Shown here in pieces: positions 1 through 9,711 of a DNA stretch of 64,000 bases (positions within the stretch are counted from its first letter, which is position 1; each line of letters opens with the position of its first letter). Both the position numbers and the translations under genes were made by a program. The DNA comes from Candidatus Limosilactobacillus faecipullorum (lineage in GTDB: Bacteria; Bacillota; Bacilli; Lactobacillales; Lactobacillaceae), in the NCBI GenBank assembly GCA_019118465.1, contig DWYX01000039.1, positions 1-64,000 of the forward strand. Reading direction: 5' to 3'. A model generated the notes under the pieces. It had not been told where the DNA came from, did not search any database, and saw only the letters and a program-made list of their open reading frames with translations.

Positions 1-270
1 GAACGACCAGACCAACCGATTGGGGGAAAACAATTTTGGCGGATTATGAATCATGTTGGTGATTTACTGGGGATTAACTACTTGGGTACCCATACCATGC
101 GAAAAACCGGAGCTTACCTTGTTTATGAACAAACCCATCATAATATCGGGTTGGTAATGAAATTACTGAATCATTCTAGTGAAGCGATGACATTAGCTTA
201 CCTTGGGTTGGACCAAGAAACGAGGGAAACAATGCTTGATCGGATTGATTTTGGCCAGTTAAACGTTTGA
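1..270 (+). CDS. Tyrosine recombinase/integrase C-terminal fragment (truncated by window edge)
   Basis: HTMRKTGAYLVYEQTHHNIGLVMKLLNHSSEAMTLAYLGL matches the catalytic C-terminal region of phage-type integrases (HxxRKT, LLNHSS...T..Y). Confidence 0.75.
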   Translation, partial: ERPDQPIGGKQFWRIMNHVGDLLGINYLGTHTMRKTGAYLVYEQTHHNIGLVMKLLNHSSEAMTLAYLGLDQETRETMLDRIDFGQLNV

Positions 271-385
271 GCTTAAATATGCGCTCAGCTGTAAGTTAGT
301 CAGGATATCGGGGGGATTACTATTAAATATCTGGGAAAATTAAACATATTATTATTATGTAAATCTATTTGGGAGGAAATAGAAA

Positions 386-1864
386 ATGGGACGAAATATT
401 CGGATGCGGGTACCGATCTACAAAACTGATCGGGAAAAACAAATGATGAACAATCGCGAGCGTCGTAAGACACTACTAGAAAAAGCCAAAAAGACGAAGC
501 CTAAAGCGAATCCAACCGTAAAAACAGAAAAGGAGGTGCCAACAACACCTCAATTTGAAAATTTGAAATCTCAGATTAAACAGTTAAAACAACAGTTAGC
601 ATCTGAAAAAGCCCAGCATCAACGAAGTGAACGAAAAAGTCAACAGCAAATTCGAGACTTAAAAATCGCTAATCGAAAATTACGGCAAGAGAAACAAGTT
701 GCTTTGGCTGAAGCTGATGCAAAATTAAAGGAAAATCTTGAGAAGATAAAATTAAAAAAGACGAAATTGTACCAAGCAAAAATGCATCTCGAACGGGAGC
801 AAGCTTTCCTCGATTCAGTTGGTTGGAATCAGTCCGATGAGCTATCAACTTTACTAGCTAAACAATCAAAGCTAGCGGCTTGGTGGGCGGTAAATTACTT
901 GAAGTCCGCTGAAATCTTTACTCACCAACGCCAGACTTGTGCTTCGCTGAAGAATAAAGATCGTCAACTACAGAAGGAAAATCAACGATTAAAAGAGGAA
1001 CTAAAAAAGGAAAAACAGAAAAATGACCGTCTCCGCCATCAACTACATGAATTGAATGCATCAATTCATGCTACCAATGAAGAATTACGGAGCCGGCGAG
1101 CGGAAATTTGGTTAGAGCACCTTATTGATTACCTAACGCCAACAACTCTGAGTCAGTATGATCAATTGGAAACTTTAAACCGAAAGTTGCTTCAAACTTT
1201 TAAAGTCGCTAGTAAACAATCGTTTAGTAGTAACCTTAATCAGCAATTACGGTTTGTGTATGGTTACTTACAAGTTGATGATGGTCAATTCTTTATTTAT
1301 GATGTAAATCATGAAACTAAGCATTCGTTAATCATTAGTGAACATCAACAAGCATTGATGAATTTAGAGGATGGCATCGCAATTAAAGCCCAACGAAACG
1401 TAATGACTGATCAATATACCTTAGTTCGGATCTACCCGGTTATAAATCATGTTCGTTTACATGAAGCAAAACTTAAAACTCCTAAAAAGGTAAAGTCCCA
1501 AGCGCAAACTACGATAGCAGACGAACGCCTTTCAATCGTTGACCAAGCAAAACTTAATTGGTTAGCTGCTCAAAGAATTTTGGTCGTTGGAAATAAACGT
1601 GCTCAAGCCTTTGTTGATACCTTAAAACCATATGTCGAAGTAAAATTAATGGATGGTTACGAGGATCATCCCCGCCAAATTTTTATCGCAATGAAAGCGG
1701 CTGATTATGTCTTTATTTTAATCGATAGCGTTCCTCATGCGATCACTGATTATACAAAGACCCAATCTGACCTTGCACCAGGTGGCAGAAAGGTTCAAAT
1801 CTTCCGAAACCCGCAACCAGATGCAGGTTTAGCTCGGTTAAATTATCTTTATGCAACTAAATGA
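386..1864 (+). CDS. Basic coiled-coil protein with C-terminal DUF2325-like domain
   Basis: 492-aa ORF with SD (gggaggaaatag); long K/E/Q/R-rich coiled coil; C-term ILVVGNKRAQAF...DGYEDHPRQIFIAMKAADYVFILIDSVPHA resembles DUF2325. Confidence 0.6.
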   Translation: MGRNIRMRVPIYKTDREKQMMNNRERRKTLLEKAKKTKPKANPTVKTEKEVPTTPQFENLKSQIKQLKQQLASEKAQHQRSERKSQQQIRDLKIANRKLRQEKQVALAEADAKLKENLEKIKLKKTKLYQAKMHLEREQAFLDSVGWNQSDELSTLLAKQSKLAAWWAVNYLKSAEIFTHQRQTCASLKNKDRQLQKENQRLKEELKKEKQKNDRLRHQLHELNASIHATNEELRSRRAEIWLEHLIDYLTPTTLSQYDQLETLNRKLLQTFKVASKQSFSSNLNQQLRFVYGYLQVDDGQFFIYDVNHETKHSLIISEHQQALMNLEDGIAIKAQRNVMTDQYTLVRIYPVINHVRLHEAKLKTPKKVKSQAQTTIADERLSIVDQAKLNWLAAQRILVVGNKRAQAFVDTLKPYVEVKLMDGYEDHPRQIFIAMKAADYVFILIDSVPHAITDYTKTQSDLAPGGRKVQIFRNPQPDAGLARLNYLYATK

Positions 1865-1895
1865 TTTCCAATAAGATAATTATGTTAAGTCAAGT

Positions 1896-1944
1896 GTAAA
1901 AATAACGGTGAACCTCCAATTAAGAGAGTTCACCGTTATTTTTA
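1896..1944. terminator. Bidirectional intrinsic terminator
   Basis: aaaaataacggtgaac...gttcaccgttatttttatt inverted repeat between convergent genes. Confidence 0.75.
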
Positions 1945-3123
1945 TTCAACCACTAAAATCTTAGCACTTTCCATCGCTTTTTCGCTCAACTCTTGACCAA
2001 TTCCTGGGCGGTTAGGCACTTGGTAATATCCATCAACTGGTTGGTAGTGGTATTTACCAGAGCCGTAATTATCAGGTTTTAGGTTGATTTCGTGTTCTTC
2101 GTGAATTAAGAAGTTACTGATGGCCGCTTCAACCTGAAGCGTTGCGGCAGTTGCAATTGGTCCACCACAAGTATGGAATTGAACGCCGACGCCATACGTA
2201 CTTGCGAGATTAGCAATCTTAACGGCTTCAGAGATCCCACCGCAGACGCCAACGTCAGGTTGAATAACCCCAATACTGTGATTTTCCAAAAGGGGTTTGT
2301 ATTGCCACCGTGTCGTTAAACGTTCACCAGTTGCTAAGGGAAAAGGTAGTTGTTCTGCAAGCGGTTTGAACTCGCCAACCTCTAGTGGACTAAATGGCTC
2401 CTCATAGTAGTAGATGTTTAATGGTGCAACCATTTGTCCAAGCTGGCGAGCTGAATTTGGCTCTAGCTTACTATGCGATTCCAAAATTAATTCACATTCG
2501 GGACCGATCGCTTCCCGAATGGCAGTCAAACGATCGTAAGTCGCTTGTAGTTGAGGTTGGGTCAGTAAGTAACGATTTGGAATAAAGCGAGCTTGTTCTT
2601 CAAATTGAAGGGGATCAACCTTAAAAGCTCGGTAGCCTTGGTCATAGGCTTTTTTGGCAACTTCTTTAAATTCAACGGGGGTTTTAACTAGCCGGGAACA
2701 GTCTTCCCAACCATATTGGAGTTGGCTCGCATAAGCCCGCAAACGCTCATGACTTTTCCCACCGAGCAGTTCATAGACGGGAACGCCAAGCGCTTTTCCC
2801 TTCAAATCCCAAAGAGCGGTATCAAGGGCGCTAATGGCGGCATAAAGAATTGCGCCACCGCTTTTTCCCCAAAAGGTATGCTGATAAAGGCGTTGCCAAT
2901 GATATTCAATTTGACTGGGATCCTCATTGATCAGCATTTTTCCTAAATCGACAATCGCATGGGTGGTTGCAACTTCACCATGGCCATAGGCAACCCCAGC
3001 TTCCCCCCAGCCGGATAATCCAGAGTTAGTAATAATTCGAACAACGACTGGATGCCAGTATTTCTGCAATGCTGGCCACTTGACTTGATAAACTTCAACC
3101 CGTTTAATTTGCATCTTATTCAC
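1942..3123 (-). CDS. Enolase-superfamily (mandelate racemase/muconate lactonizing) dehydratase
   Basis: 393 aa; FKVDPLQF, YYEEPFSPLE, ATGERLTTRWQYKPLL, IQPDVGVCGGISEAVKIA motifs. Confidence 0.85.
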   Translation of the reverse strand: MNKMQIKRVEVYQVKWPALQKYWHPVVVRIITNSGLSGWGEAGVAYGHGEVATTHAIVDLGKMLINEDPSQIEYHWQRLYQHTFWGKSGGAILYAAISALDTALWDLKGKALGVPVYELLGGKSHERLRAYASQLQYGWEDCSRLVKTPVEFKEVAKKAYDQGYRAFKVDPLQFEEQARFIPNRYLLTQPQLQATYDRLTAIREAIGPECELILESHSKLEPNSARQLGQMVAPLNIYYYEEPFSPLEVGEFKPLAEQLPFPLATGERLTTRWQYKPLLENHSIGVIQPDVGVCGGISEAVKIANLASTYGVGVQFHTCGGPIATAATLQVEAAISNFLIHEEHEINLKPDNYGSGKYHYQPVDGYYQVPNRPGIGQELSEKAMESAKILVVE

Positions 3124-3997
3124 CCTTAATTGAGTTTGGTACCTTGAAGTACTTCACGTTCATCCCACTTGGTTTTTTTGTCAGATCATGACCGTAGTAC
3201 TTGATCATAATCTTGGAAAGGGTACCGTTCTTTTGCAGCTTGGCTAATTCCTTGTTGATCTTCTTTTGGAGACCTGGTTCGTTCTTATTAATCAAGAAGC
3301 CGATTCCTTTCCCCATTAAGTTTGTCCGGTAGTAAAGTCCCTTGGCCATTGTTAAGCCCTTAATCTTGCTCCGCTTATAACCAGTACTTAGACCGTAGTA
3401 GTCGTTTGGAATAAAGTCAACCTTACCATTCGCAACATCGTTCATTAATCCATTGGCACTATCGTAGTTAACTAACTTGGCACCCATGTATTGGGCAAAA
3501 CGTTGGTTAGAAGTTCCCGCTTCACCAGCTGATTTCTTTCCCTTCAGATCCTTCCAAGAATGAATTCCGGATTGATCTTTGGCTCGCACTAGTAAGCCCC
3601 CAAAGGAATACTTGTACGGTGTTGAGAAGAGGTAGCGCTTACGATAAACAGAGGAAAGGTTAAAGTTCCCAGCTGCAATGTCAGCTTTACCAGAAGAAAC
3701 CGCAGTTAGTTCACCAGCCACGTTTAATTCCTTAAATTGGATTTTCATCCCCAGTCCTTTGGCCACTGCCCGAGCAATCTCAACTTCATACCCAGTTAAA
3801 TGCCCTTTCTTGTCATGGAAGGATGAGGCATACATATCACCCGGCGTTGCGACCACTAAAGTATTTTTGCTCTTGTTAGCGGCGGCGTGTACTTTTTTTG
3901 CATGTTGGAAACCAAAGAGGCCTCCAAGCGTTAATCCAACGACCGTTGTTGTAGCTACCAAGATAGTTAACCATTTTTTCTTTTTCATCATCAACAC
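3116..3997 (-). CDS. Family 3 amino-acid-type ABC substrate-binding protein, no neighbouring permease/ATPase
   Basis: SBP_bac_3-like: GYEVEIARAVAKGLGMKIQFKEL, GKADIAAGNFNLS; N-terminal signal sequence without a lipobox Cys. Confidence 0.8.
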   Translation of the reverse strand: MLMMKKKKWLTILVATTTVVGLTLGGLFGFQHAKKVHAAANKSKNTLVVATPGDMYASSFHDKKGHLTGYEVEIARAVAKGLGMKIQFKELNVAGELTAVSSGKADIAAGNFNLSSVYRKRYLFSTPYKYSFGGLLVRAKDQSGIHSWKDLKGKKSAGEAGTSNQRFAQYMGAKLVNYDSANGLMNDVANGKVDFIPNDYYGLSTGYKRSKIKGLTMAKGLYYRTNLMGKGIGFLINKNEPGLQKKINKELAKLQKNGTLSKIMIKYYGHDLTKKPSGMNVKYFKVPNSIKGE

Positions 3998-4043
3998 TCC
4001 TTATAAGGCAAAATAATAACTATGTCTTAAATTGTAACTCTTT

Positions 4044-4057
4044 TGAAAACGATTACA
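4044..4057. promoter_or_regulatory. Candidate CcpA cre site
   Basis: TGAAAACGATTACA matches the cre consensus; upstream of the SBP/dehydratase operon. Confidence 0.5.
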
Positions 4058-4372
4058 ATGGATACTAACCGGAATGATTGTTAACTATATTTAATTAAAT
4101 TTACAAATTTAGCATAAGTGTTGAATACGCGGCTTTTTGATGAGAGGAGAAATCAAAAATAAATTATTATAAAAATCTGTGATATGATTAGTGAATCATT
4201 TTTAAATTAATTTTGCTGATTTACTAAGGTTAAATGTGAACAAAGAGCTTTGAAATCACAAGATTGTTAAAAATCCCACAATCATTGACTTAAAGATATT
4301 GATGAGTTAAAAATTTTCGGTTAGCAAACTTAATAGCGGTAAAATAAAAGAAAACGATTGAAGGCGAATTAG

Positions 4373-5386
4373 TTGATATATCTAGATTTACAAAATGGTG
4401 GCCAATTGCTGAATGAAATGTTAACCTTTCAAGCCTTACCAGAATTTTTGCAAAATAGTGAGCGTTTCAAGGATCAAACCTTACTTTATTTTTATTTCCC
4501 GGCCCGACCAACTGTGATTTGCGGCCATTACCAAAACGTTTACCGGGAGGTGAATTTAACGTACTTGCGAGAACATCAAATTGACCTTGTCCGGCGTAAT
4601 TCTGGTGGCGGAGCTGTCTTTGTTGACCCCGGGAACTTAACCTATGTCTACATCGATACAGCTAAACAAGTTAAGAATCCCAAGTTTCCAATATATACCG
4701 CGCCAATCCTTAAAGCTCTTCAAACCCTCGGGATTACGGCTAAACAAACGGGACGAAATGATTTAACTTACCAGGGAAAGAAGTTTTCGGGGATGTCCTT
4801 TGCCAAAATCGGTGATCGGGTTTCATATGGGGGCACTTTAATGGTGGATGTAGATACGACAATGGCGAATAAAGTCTTAACCCCACCAGCTTCGAAGTTA
4901 GCTGATAAGGGGATTCGCTCTGTCAAGAGCCGGGTGACAAACTTAAAGCCTTATTTACCTATTGATTTTACGGTTAATGATTTACGAGAACGAATCCTTG
5001 ACCAAATTCCAAATCTTCAAGTTGCGGAGTTAACACCGGTGGAATGGACGGCCGTTCATCGCCTAGCAGGCGAGAAGTATGGTCAAACCAAGTGGATTTA
5101 TGGTTTGAATCGCTCTGACCACTACGTTGATGCATATTTTCAAGGCGTTGGTAGTTTAGGGATTGGCTTTAATTTAGTAAGTGGTAGGATCGCTAACGCC
5201 AAAATCTTTGGTGACTTGCTTCAGATGGATCAAATGCAAGCAGACCAATTGGCTTCCCAACTAAATGGGTTACCGCTTAATGAGACAAAAATCATTTCAG
5301 TTCTGGATCAATATGGTCTCGGAACGAAAATTAGTCCAGAAGCGCCATTTGTCCTTGCGCAGAAAATAGCGACGCTCGAAAACTAA
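4373..5386 (+). CDS. lplA: Lipoate-protein ligase
   Basis: 337 aa; VRRNSGGGAVFVDPGNLTYVYI and GRNDLTYQGKKFSGMSFAK motifs. Confidence 0.9.
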   Translation: MIYLDLQNGGQLLNEMLTFQALPEFLQNSERFKDQTLLYFYFPARPTVICGHYQNVYREVNLTYLREHQIDLVRRNSGGGAVFVDPGNLTYVYIDTAKQVKNPKFPIYTAPILKALQTLGITAKQTGRNDLTYQGKKFSGMSFAKIGDRVSYGGTLMVDVDTTMANKVLTPPASKLADKGIRSVKSRVTNLKPYLPIDFTVNDLRERILDQIPNLQVAELTPVEWTAVHRLAGEKYGQTKWIYGLNRSDHYVDAYFQGVGSLGIGFNLVSGRIANAKIFGDLLQMDQMQADQLASQLNGLPLNETKIISVLDQYGLGTKISPEAPFVLAQKIATLEN

Positions 5387-5485
5387 CCAAATGCCTCTTT
5401 TTCATGACGATAAGGCCGTTATGTAAATGATGTAAACGCTAAACTGAAAAGGTAAAATCGTTGCGAAACGTTAGGAGGAGTTAAG

Positions 5486-7717
5486 ATGCCTATTCAGTAC
5501 CATATCCAAAGCCAAGAATTTCATTTGTATAATGACCAAGTTAGTTATTTAATCCGCGTTTTAGAAAATGGTCAACTCGGCCATTTGTATTATGGGGCTC
5601 GGATCCCCGATGAAGCTGATCATGGTTACTTAGTCGAAAATACCTATCGTCCCATGACTACTTATGTTTCACCGGATGACTATTCTTTTTCATTAAGCAA
5701 TGTTCAACAAGAATATCCGCCATACGGAACTAGTGACTACCGTCATCCCGCTTATGAGGTTAAGCAAGCCAATGGGAGCACGGTCACGAATTTCACCTTT
5801 GAAGGTTACCAAATTATTAATGGTAAACCGCAATTAACGGGGTTACCAGCAACCTATGCTAGTTCATCACATCCGGCAACAACTCTCGAAATTGCCTTAG
5901 TTGATCAGTTAACCCAAGTTAAAATGATCCTTAGCTACAGTATTTTTAGTGATTCCCCAATTATTGCCCGGAATGTCCGCTTTGAAAATCATGGCAAGGA
6001 AACCGTCACTTTAACTACAGCGCAAAGTTTAAGTGTCGATTTGCCAGATGCTGATTATGAATGGGTACAATTCTCGGGGGCTTGGGGGCGGGAACGCCAT
6101 CCCCATGTCACTCCATTGCGACCAGGCCTTCAAGCCGTTGATAGTTTGCGGGGCGCTTCAAGTCATATGCAAAACCCATTTTTGATTTTAAAACGGCCCC
6201 AGACCACGGAAATGAGCGGGGAAGCTTATGCGGTGAGTTTAGTTTATAGTGGAAACTTCTTAGCCCAAGCTGAAGTGAACGAGTATGACGTCACCCGACT
6301 TCAAATTGGGATTAATCCTTTCCATTTTGCTTGGCAATTAACTCCCGGCACCAATTTTCAAACCCCCGAAGCCTTAATTGCTTATACTGAAAAAGGCTTA
6401 AATGACCTTAGTCAAAGCTTCCATCGCCTTTATAATGACTGCCTAGTTCGGGGAGCCTGGCAACATCAGGTCCGGCCAGTTTTGATTAATAACTGGGAAG
6501 CCACCTACTTTGATTTTACTGAAGAAAAGCTCATCGCGATTGCTAAGCAGGCCAAAAAACTCGGAATCGAATTATTCGTTTTAGATGATGGTTGGTTTGG
6601 TGAACGGATGACTGAAACCGACGGATTAGGAGACTGGTGGCCGAATCCAAAACGCTTACCAAACGGAATTGCGGGGCTTGCTAACCAGATTCATCAACTG
6701 GGGCTGAAGTTTGGTCTGTGGTTTGAACCAGAAATGGCCAACCGCAATAGTAAATTAGTCCGGCAACATCCCGATTGGTTAATCCAAACTCCTAACCGTC
6801 CCCAATCCCAAGGCCGCCGTCAATATGTTTTAGATCTTGCCCAGCCGGAAGTGATTGACTACCTCTTTGATTTAATCGCTAAAGTTCTCCACGATGGTCA
6901 AATTGACTATGTAAAGTGGGACATGAACCGCAATATGAGTGAAGTCTACTCCTTAGCCTACCCAGCGAACCAACAAGGGGAGATTTTCCATCGCTATATT
7001 CTCGGTGTTTACCAGCTTTATGAACGACTTCGGCAAGCCTTTCCGAAGATCCTATTTGAATCCTGTGCTAGTGGTGGCGGTCGTTTTGATGCGGGAATGC
7101 TTTATTACGCACCCCAAGCGTGGACCAGTGATGATTCTGATGCAATCGAACGGTTAGCGATTCAAGGTGGGACCTCTTATGGTTATCCTTTAAGCAGCAT
7201 GGGGGCGCATGTTTCAGTGACACCGAACGAACAAGTCGGGCGGTTAACGCCGTTGAACACTCGTGGTAACGTTGCTTACTTTGGCGACCTTGGCTATGAG
7301 CTCGATATTACTCAAATGACACCGGCAGAATTAGCACAAATTAAAGCGCAAATTGAAGAATACAAGCGGTACCGATCAGTGTTCCAATATGGGAACTTCT
7401 ATCGCTTAACCGGGCTCGGCCAGGCTAAGTTAATTAACTGGCTAGTCGTAAGTCAGGACCAACGGATTGCCATTCTAGGTAACTTTAAGGTCTTGAATGA
7501 CGTTAATGCGCCATACCGGCGTTTGCGGATTCCTGGCTTAAAAGCCGACTTTCGTTATCACGTCACAGAAGTTAAACCTGCTGGGAAAGTTAATCGGGGA
7601 AGTTTTACGGGTCAGGAGCTAGCTAGGCTTGGTTTAGTGATTTCCGATGCATCGGCAGGCCAAACGAACGAAACTACAGATTTTTATAGTCGCTGCTTTA
7701 TCTTGGAGGCGGAATAA
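5486..7717 (+). CDS. Alpha-galactosidase (GH36)
   Basis: 743 aa; LDDGWFGERMTETDGLGDW, DYVKWDMNRNMSE, ESCASGGGRFDAGMLYY, TSDDSDAIERL motifs. Confidence 0.95.
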   Translation: MPIQYHIQSQEFHLYNDQVSYLIRVLENGQLGHLYYGARIPDEADHGYLVENTYRPMTTYVSPDDYSFSLSNVQQEYPPYGTSDYRHPAYEVKQANGSTVTNFTFEGYQIINGKPQLTGLPATYASSSHPATTLEIALVDQLTQVKMILSYSIFSDSPIIARNVRFENHGKETVTLTTAQSLSVDLPDADYEWVQFSGAWGRERHPHVTPLRPGLQAVDSLRGASSHMQNPFLILKRPQTTEMSGEAYAVSLVYSGNFLAQAEVNEYDVTRLQIGINPFHFAWQLTPGTNFQTPEALIAYTEKGLNDLSQSFHRLYNDCLVRGAWQHQVRPVLINNWEATYFDFTEEKLIAIAKQAKKLGIELFVLDDGWFGERMTETDGLGDWWPNPKRLPNGIAGLANQIHQLGLKFGLWFEPEMANRNSKLVRQHPDWLIQTPNRPQSQGRRQYVLDLAQPEVIDYLFDLIAKVLHDGQIDYVKWDMNRNMSEVYSLAYPANQQGEIFHRYILGVYQLYERLRQAFPKILFESCASGGGRFDAGMLYYAPQAWTSDDSDAIERLAIQGGTSYGYPLSSMGAHVSVTPNEQVGRLTPLNTRGNVAYFGDLGYELDITQMTPAELAQIKAQIEEYKRYRSVFQYGNFYRLTGLGQAKLINWLVVSQDQRIAILGNFKVLNDVNAPYRRLRIPGLKADFRYHVTEVKPAGKVNRGSFTGQELARLGLVISDASAGQTNETTDFYSRCFILEAE

Positions 7718-8343
7718 TGTCACGGCGGATGTTTTTAGCAGGAAGTGGCGTCCTCCTCTGCGGCATTAGTGTGGGGATGTTACAAGTTGCTAGCTTTGGT
7801 TTTGACCCTTTTACTTGCTTCGTAACCGCAATTGATCATTTTGGTCATTTGAGTTTTGCGGTTGGTTACCCAATTATCACGGCAGTGATGTTGATTTTCT
7901 TCTGGATAGTGAACCGGCACTTATTAGGGATCGCAACCATCTTAAATCTTTTTTTGATTGGAACCTGTGCCCAGGTGACAAAAGCCTTGAGTTTAAGTTT
8001 GGGATTAGATAGCTTTACCAGTCGGGCATTATTTATGGTTAGCGGGTTAGTTTTGATGTGTCTTGCATCCGCCTTGTATTACACTGCCGATCTTGGCGTT
8101 TCGGGGTATGATGCGGTCGCCTTAACCTTAGCCCAACGCTTTCGGCAAATTCCATTCCGGTGGTGGCGGATTTCCTGTGATTTAATCTGCGTCCTCGTTG
8201 GCTTTGCTGGTCAAGCTTCAGTTGGAATCGGTACGGTCATCACGGCCCTTTTCATGGGTCCCTTAATTACCTTCTTCCAGAAGACGGTTTCGGAGCCGCT
8301 TTTGAACCAAAAGAAGCCCGTTGCCGATAAGTCCGCGGACTAA
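7717..8343 (+). CDS. YitT/YczE-type integral membrane protein
   Basis: 208 aa, multiple TM segments; start overlaps the stop of the GH36 gene. Confidence 0.6.
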   Translation: MSRRMFLAGSGVLLCGISVGMLQVASFGFDPFTCFVTAIDHFGHLSFAVGYPIITAVMLIFFWIVNRHLLGIATILNLFLIGTCAQVTKALSLSLGLDSFTSRALFMVSGLVLMCLASALYYTADLGVSGYDAVALTLAQRFRQIPFRWWRISCDLICVLVGFAGQASVGIGTVITALFMGPLITFFQKTVSEPLLNQKKPVADKSAD

Positions 8344-9142
8344 GCCCGAAGGTCGCTTTAAAAGCCCGGCGAAAGGTTTGGGGATGCTGATAACCAGTTC
8401 GTTCAGCAATTTCATTAATTGTTAAATCGGTCGATTCCAAAAGATGGCGGGCGGTGGTTAGGCGGAAATTTTGCAGATAAGTGCTAGGTGTTTGTCCCGT
8501 GGCATTCGAAAAGAGTTGGCTGAAATAGCTCCGATTTAAGCCAACCGCCGCGGCTAATTTGGGGACGGTAACGGTATCAAGGTGATGACTAAGATAGGTG
8601 ATTGCTTTTTGAATGTAGTCTGACATGGGGGTGAGTTCATTTGGTATTACTGCTGGAGCTTGAGCCACGGTACTCAGAAATTCAAGAAGATAACGAAGGG
8701 CTGATAACTCGGCTTGACCATGGGGATGGGCCTCTAACTGAAGTAGTTGGTTAACGCATTTAACCAAGGTCGTTCTATCAGTTTCCCCAAAGATTGGTTC
8801 AGTAGGCGAAATCTGAAGTTGATCGATTAAGTAGGGAGCCATTGACCCCGTAAAGCCAACCCATACGTAAGACCAGGGTGTTTGTTGGTCTGCTCGGTAA
8901 ATGGTTTGTTGATTTGGGACAATCAAAAAGCCTTGCCCGGCGTGGAGGTGGTAAGTAATGCCATCGCTAGTGAAGGTTCCGGCACCTGCAAGGACATAGT
9001 GGATCAAATAGTAAGGCCGGACGGCTGGCCCAAAGGTGTGACGAGGCATGGTATCAGAACGGCCAGCTGCAGTAAGTGCTAGTTGCTCTCCCGCAGTCCA
9101 AAAATTTTGACTAATTGCATGTTCCATCATTGTCACCTCCAA
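8267..9142 (-). CDS. AraC-family regulator with N-terminal cupin domain
   Basis: 291 aa; two C-terminal HTH motifs ending FRRAFKATFGLSPRTYR; convergently overlaps the preceding gene by 77 bp. Confidence 0.85.
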   Translation of the reverse strand: MEVTMMEHAISQNFWTAGEQLALTAAGRSDTMPRHTFGPAVRPYYLIHYVLAGAGTFTSDGITYHLHAGQGFLIVPNQQTIYRADQQTPWSYVWVGFTGSMAPYLIDQLQISPTEPIFGETDRTTLVKCVNQLLQLEAHPHGQAELSALRYLLEFLSTVAQAPAVIPNELTPMSDYIQKAITYLSHHLDTVTVPKLAAAVGLNRSYFSQLFSNATGQTPSTYLQNFRLTTARHLLESTDLTINEIAERTGYQHPQTFRRAFKATFGLSPRTYRQRASFGSKAAPKPSSGRR

Positions 9143-9231
9143 TTATTAATTTTATTCTAGCAATTTGCCTCTTTAATCACAATTAGCTACGGAAAATTTT
9201 GCTACAATAAAATCAAAAGGAGGTCTTCCAG

Positions 9232-9558
9232 ATGGTCGATTATGAAGTTCAGGAACGTGATTGGAAAACTTTTCGTAAACATATTGGAACTTGGCAAGAA
9301 AATTACATGGAAGCCTTGTTAGACCAGTATCAAGAAATCGCCAATGATCACACTATTGCTCCTTCAAAACGGTTTTGGAAACTTTGTGATCGAATCAAAA
9401 AAGATGCTAAACTCCCAGGGGTAATTATTGAAATGAGTCGCTCTCTCATGATTCATAATTTACTGAATCGCTATGATTCAAGTGCGATTACGTTGAACGA
9501 CTTAAAGGATTTTACGCCAGAATTGCAAGCTCGAATTAAAGAGATTGTTGAGAGTTAG
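9232..9558 (+). CDS. Hypothetical protein
   Basis: 108 aa with SD aaaggaggtctt; family not recognised. Confidence 0.6.
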   Translation: MVDYEVQERDWKTFRKHIGTWQENYMEALLDQYQEIANDHTIAPSKRFWKLCDRIKKDAKLPGVIIEMSRSLMIHNLLNRYDSSAITLNDLKDFTPELQARIKEIVES

Positions 9559-9587
9559 TCAGAATAAGGTTGTTAATATTGAAATTC

Positions 9588-9629
9588 AAAGCGGGTGGGA
9601 AGAAATTTGATTTTCTCCCCACCCGCTTT
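9588..9629. terminator. Hairpin terminator with GGGTGGGAAGAAA motif
   Basis: aaagcgggtggg...cccacccgcttt, 12-bp perfect arms. Confidence 0.7.
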
Positions 9630-9671
9630 ATTCCATATTTTCAAATATTGTCTTTCAAATCCACTTACAAC

Positions 9672-9711
9672 TGGTTTGCAACCACTAGCTGTGGTTTGCA
9701 ACCACTAGCTG
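9672..9711. repeat. 20-bp perfect tandem duplication at the 3' end of the tcyP-like gene
   Basis: tggtttgcaaccactagctg x2 (9672-9691, 9692-9711). Confidence 0.95.

Noticed and set aside
2394-2585. Short plus-strand ORFs antisense to the dehydratase (also 2716-2946, 3678-4016)
   Set aside because: Lie opposite well-supported genes, have no SD and encode no recognisable protein; shadow ORFs.
5431-5444. cre-like TGTAAACGCTAAAC before the alpha-galactosidase gene
   Set aside because: Plausible but misses the terminal CA of the consensus; not listed as a feature.
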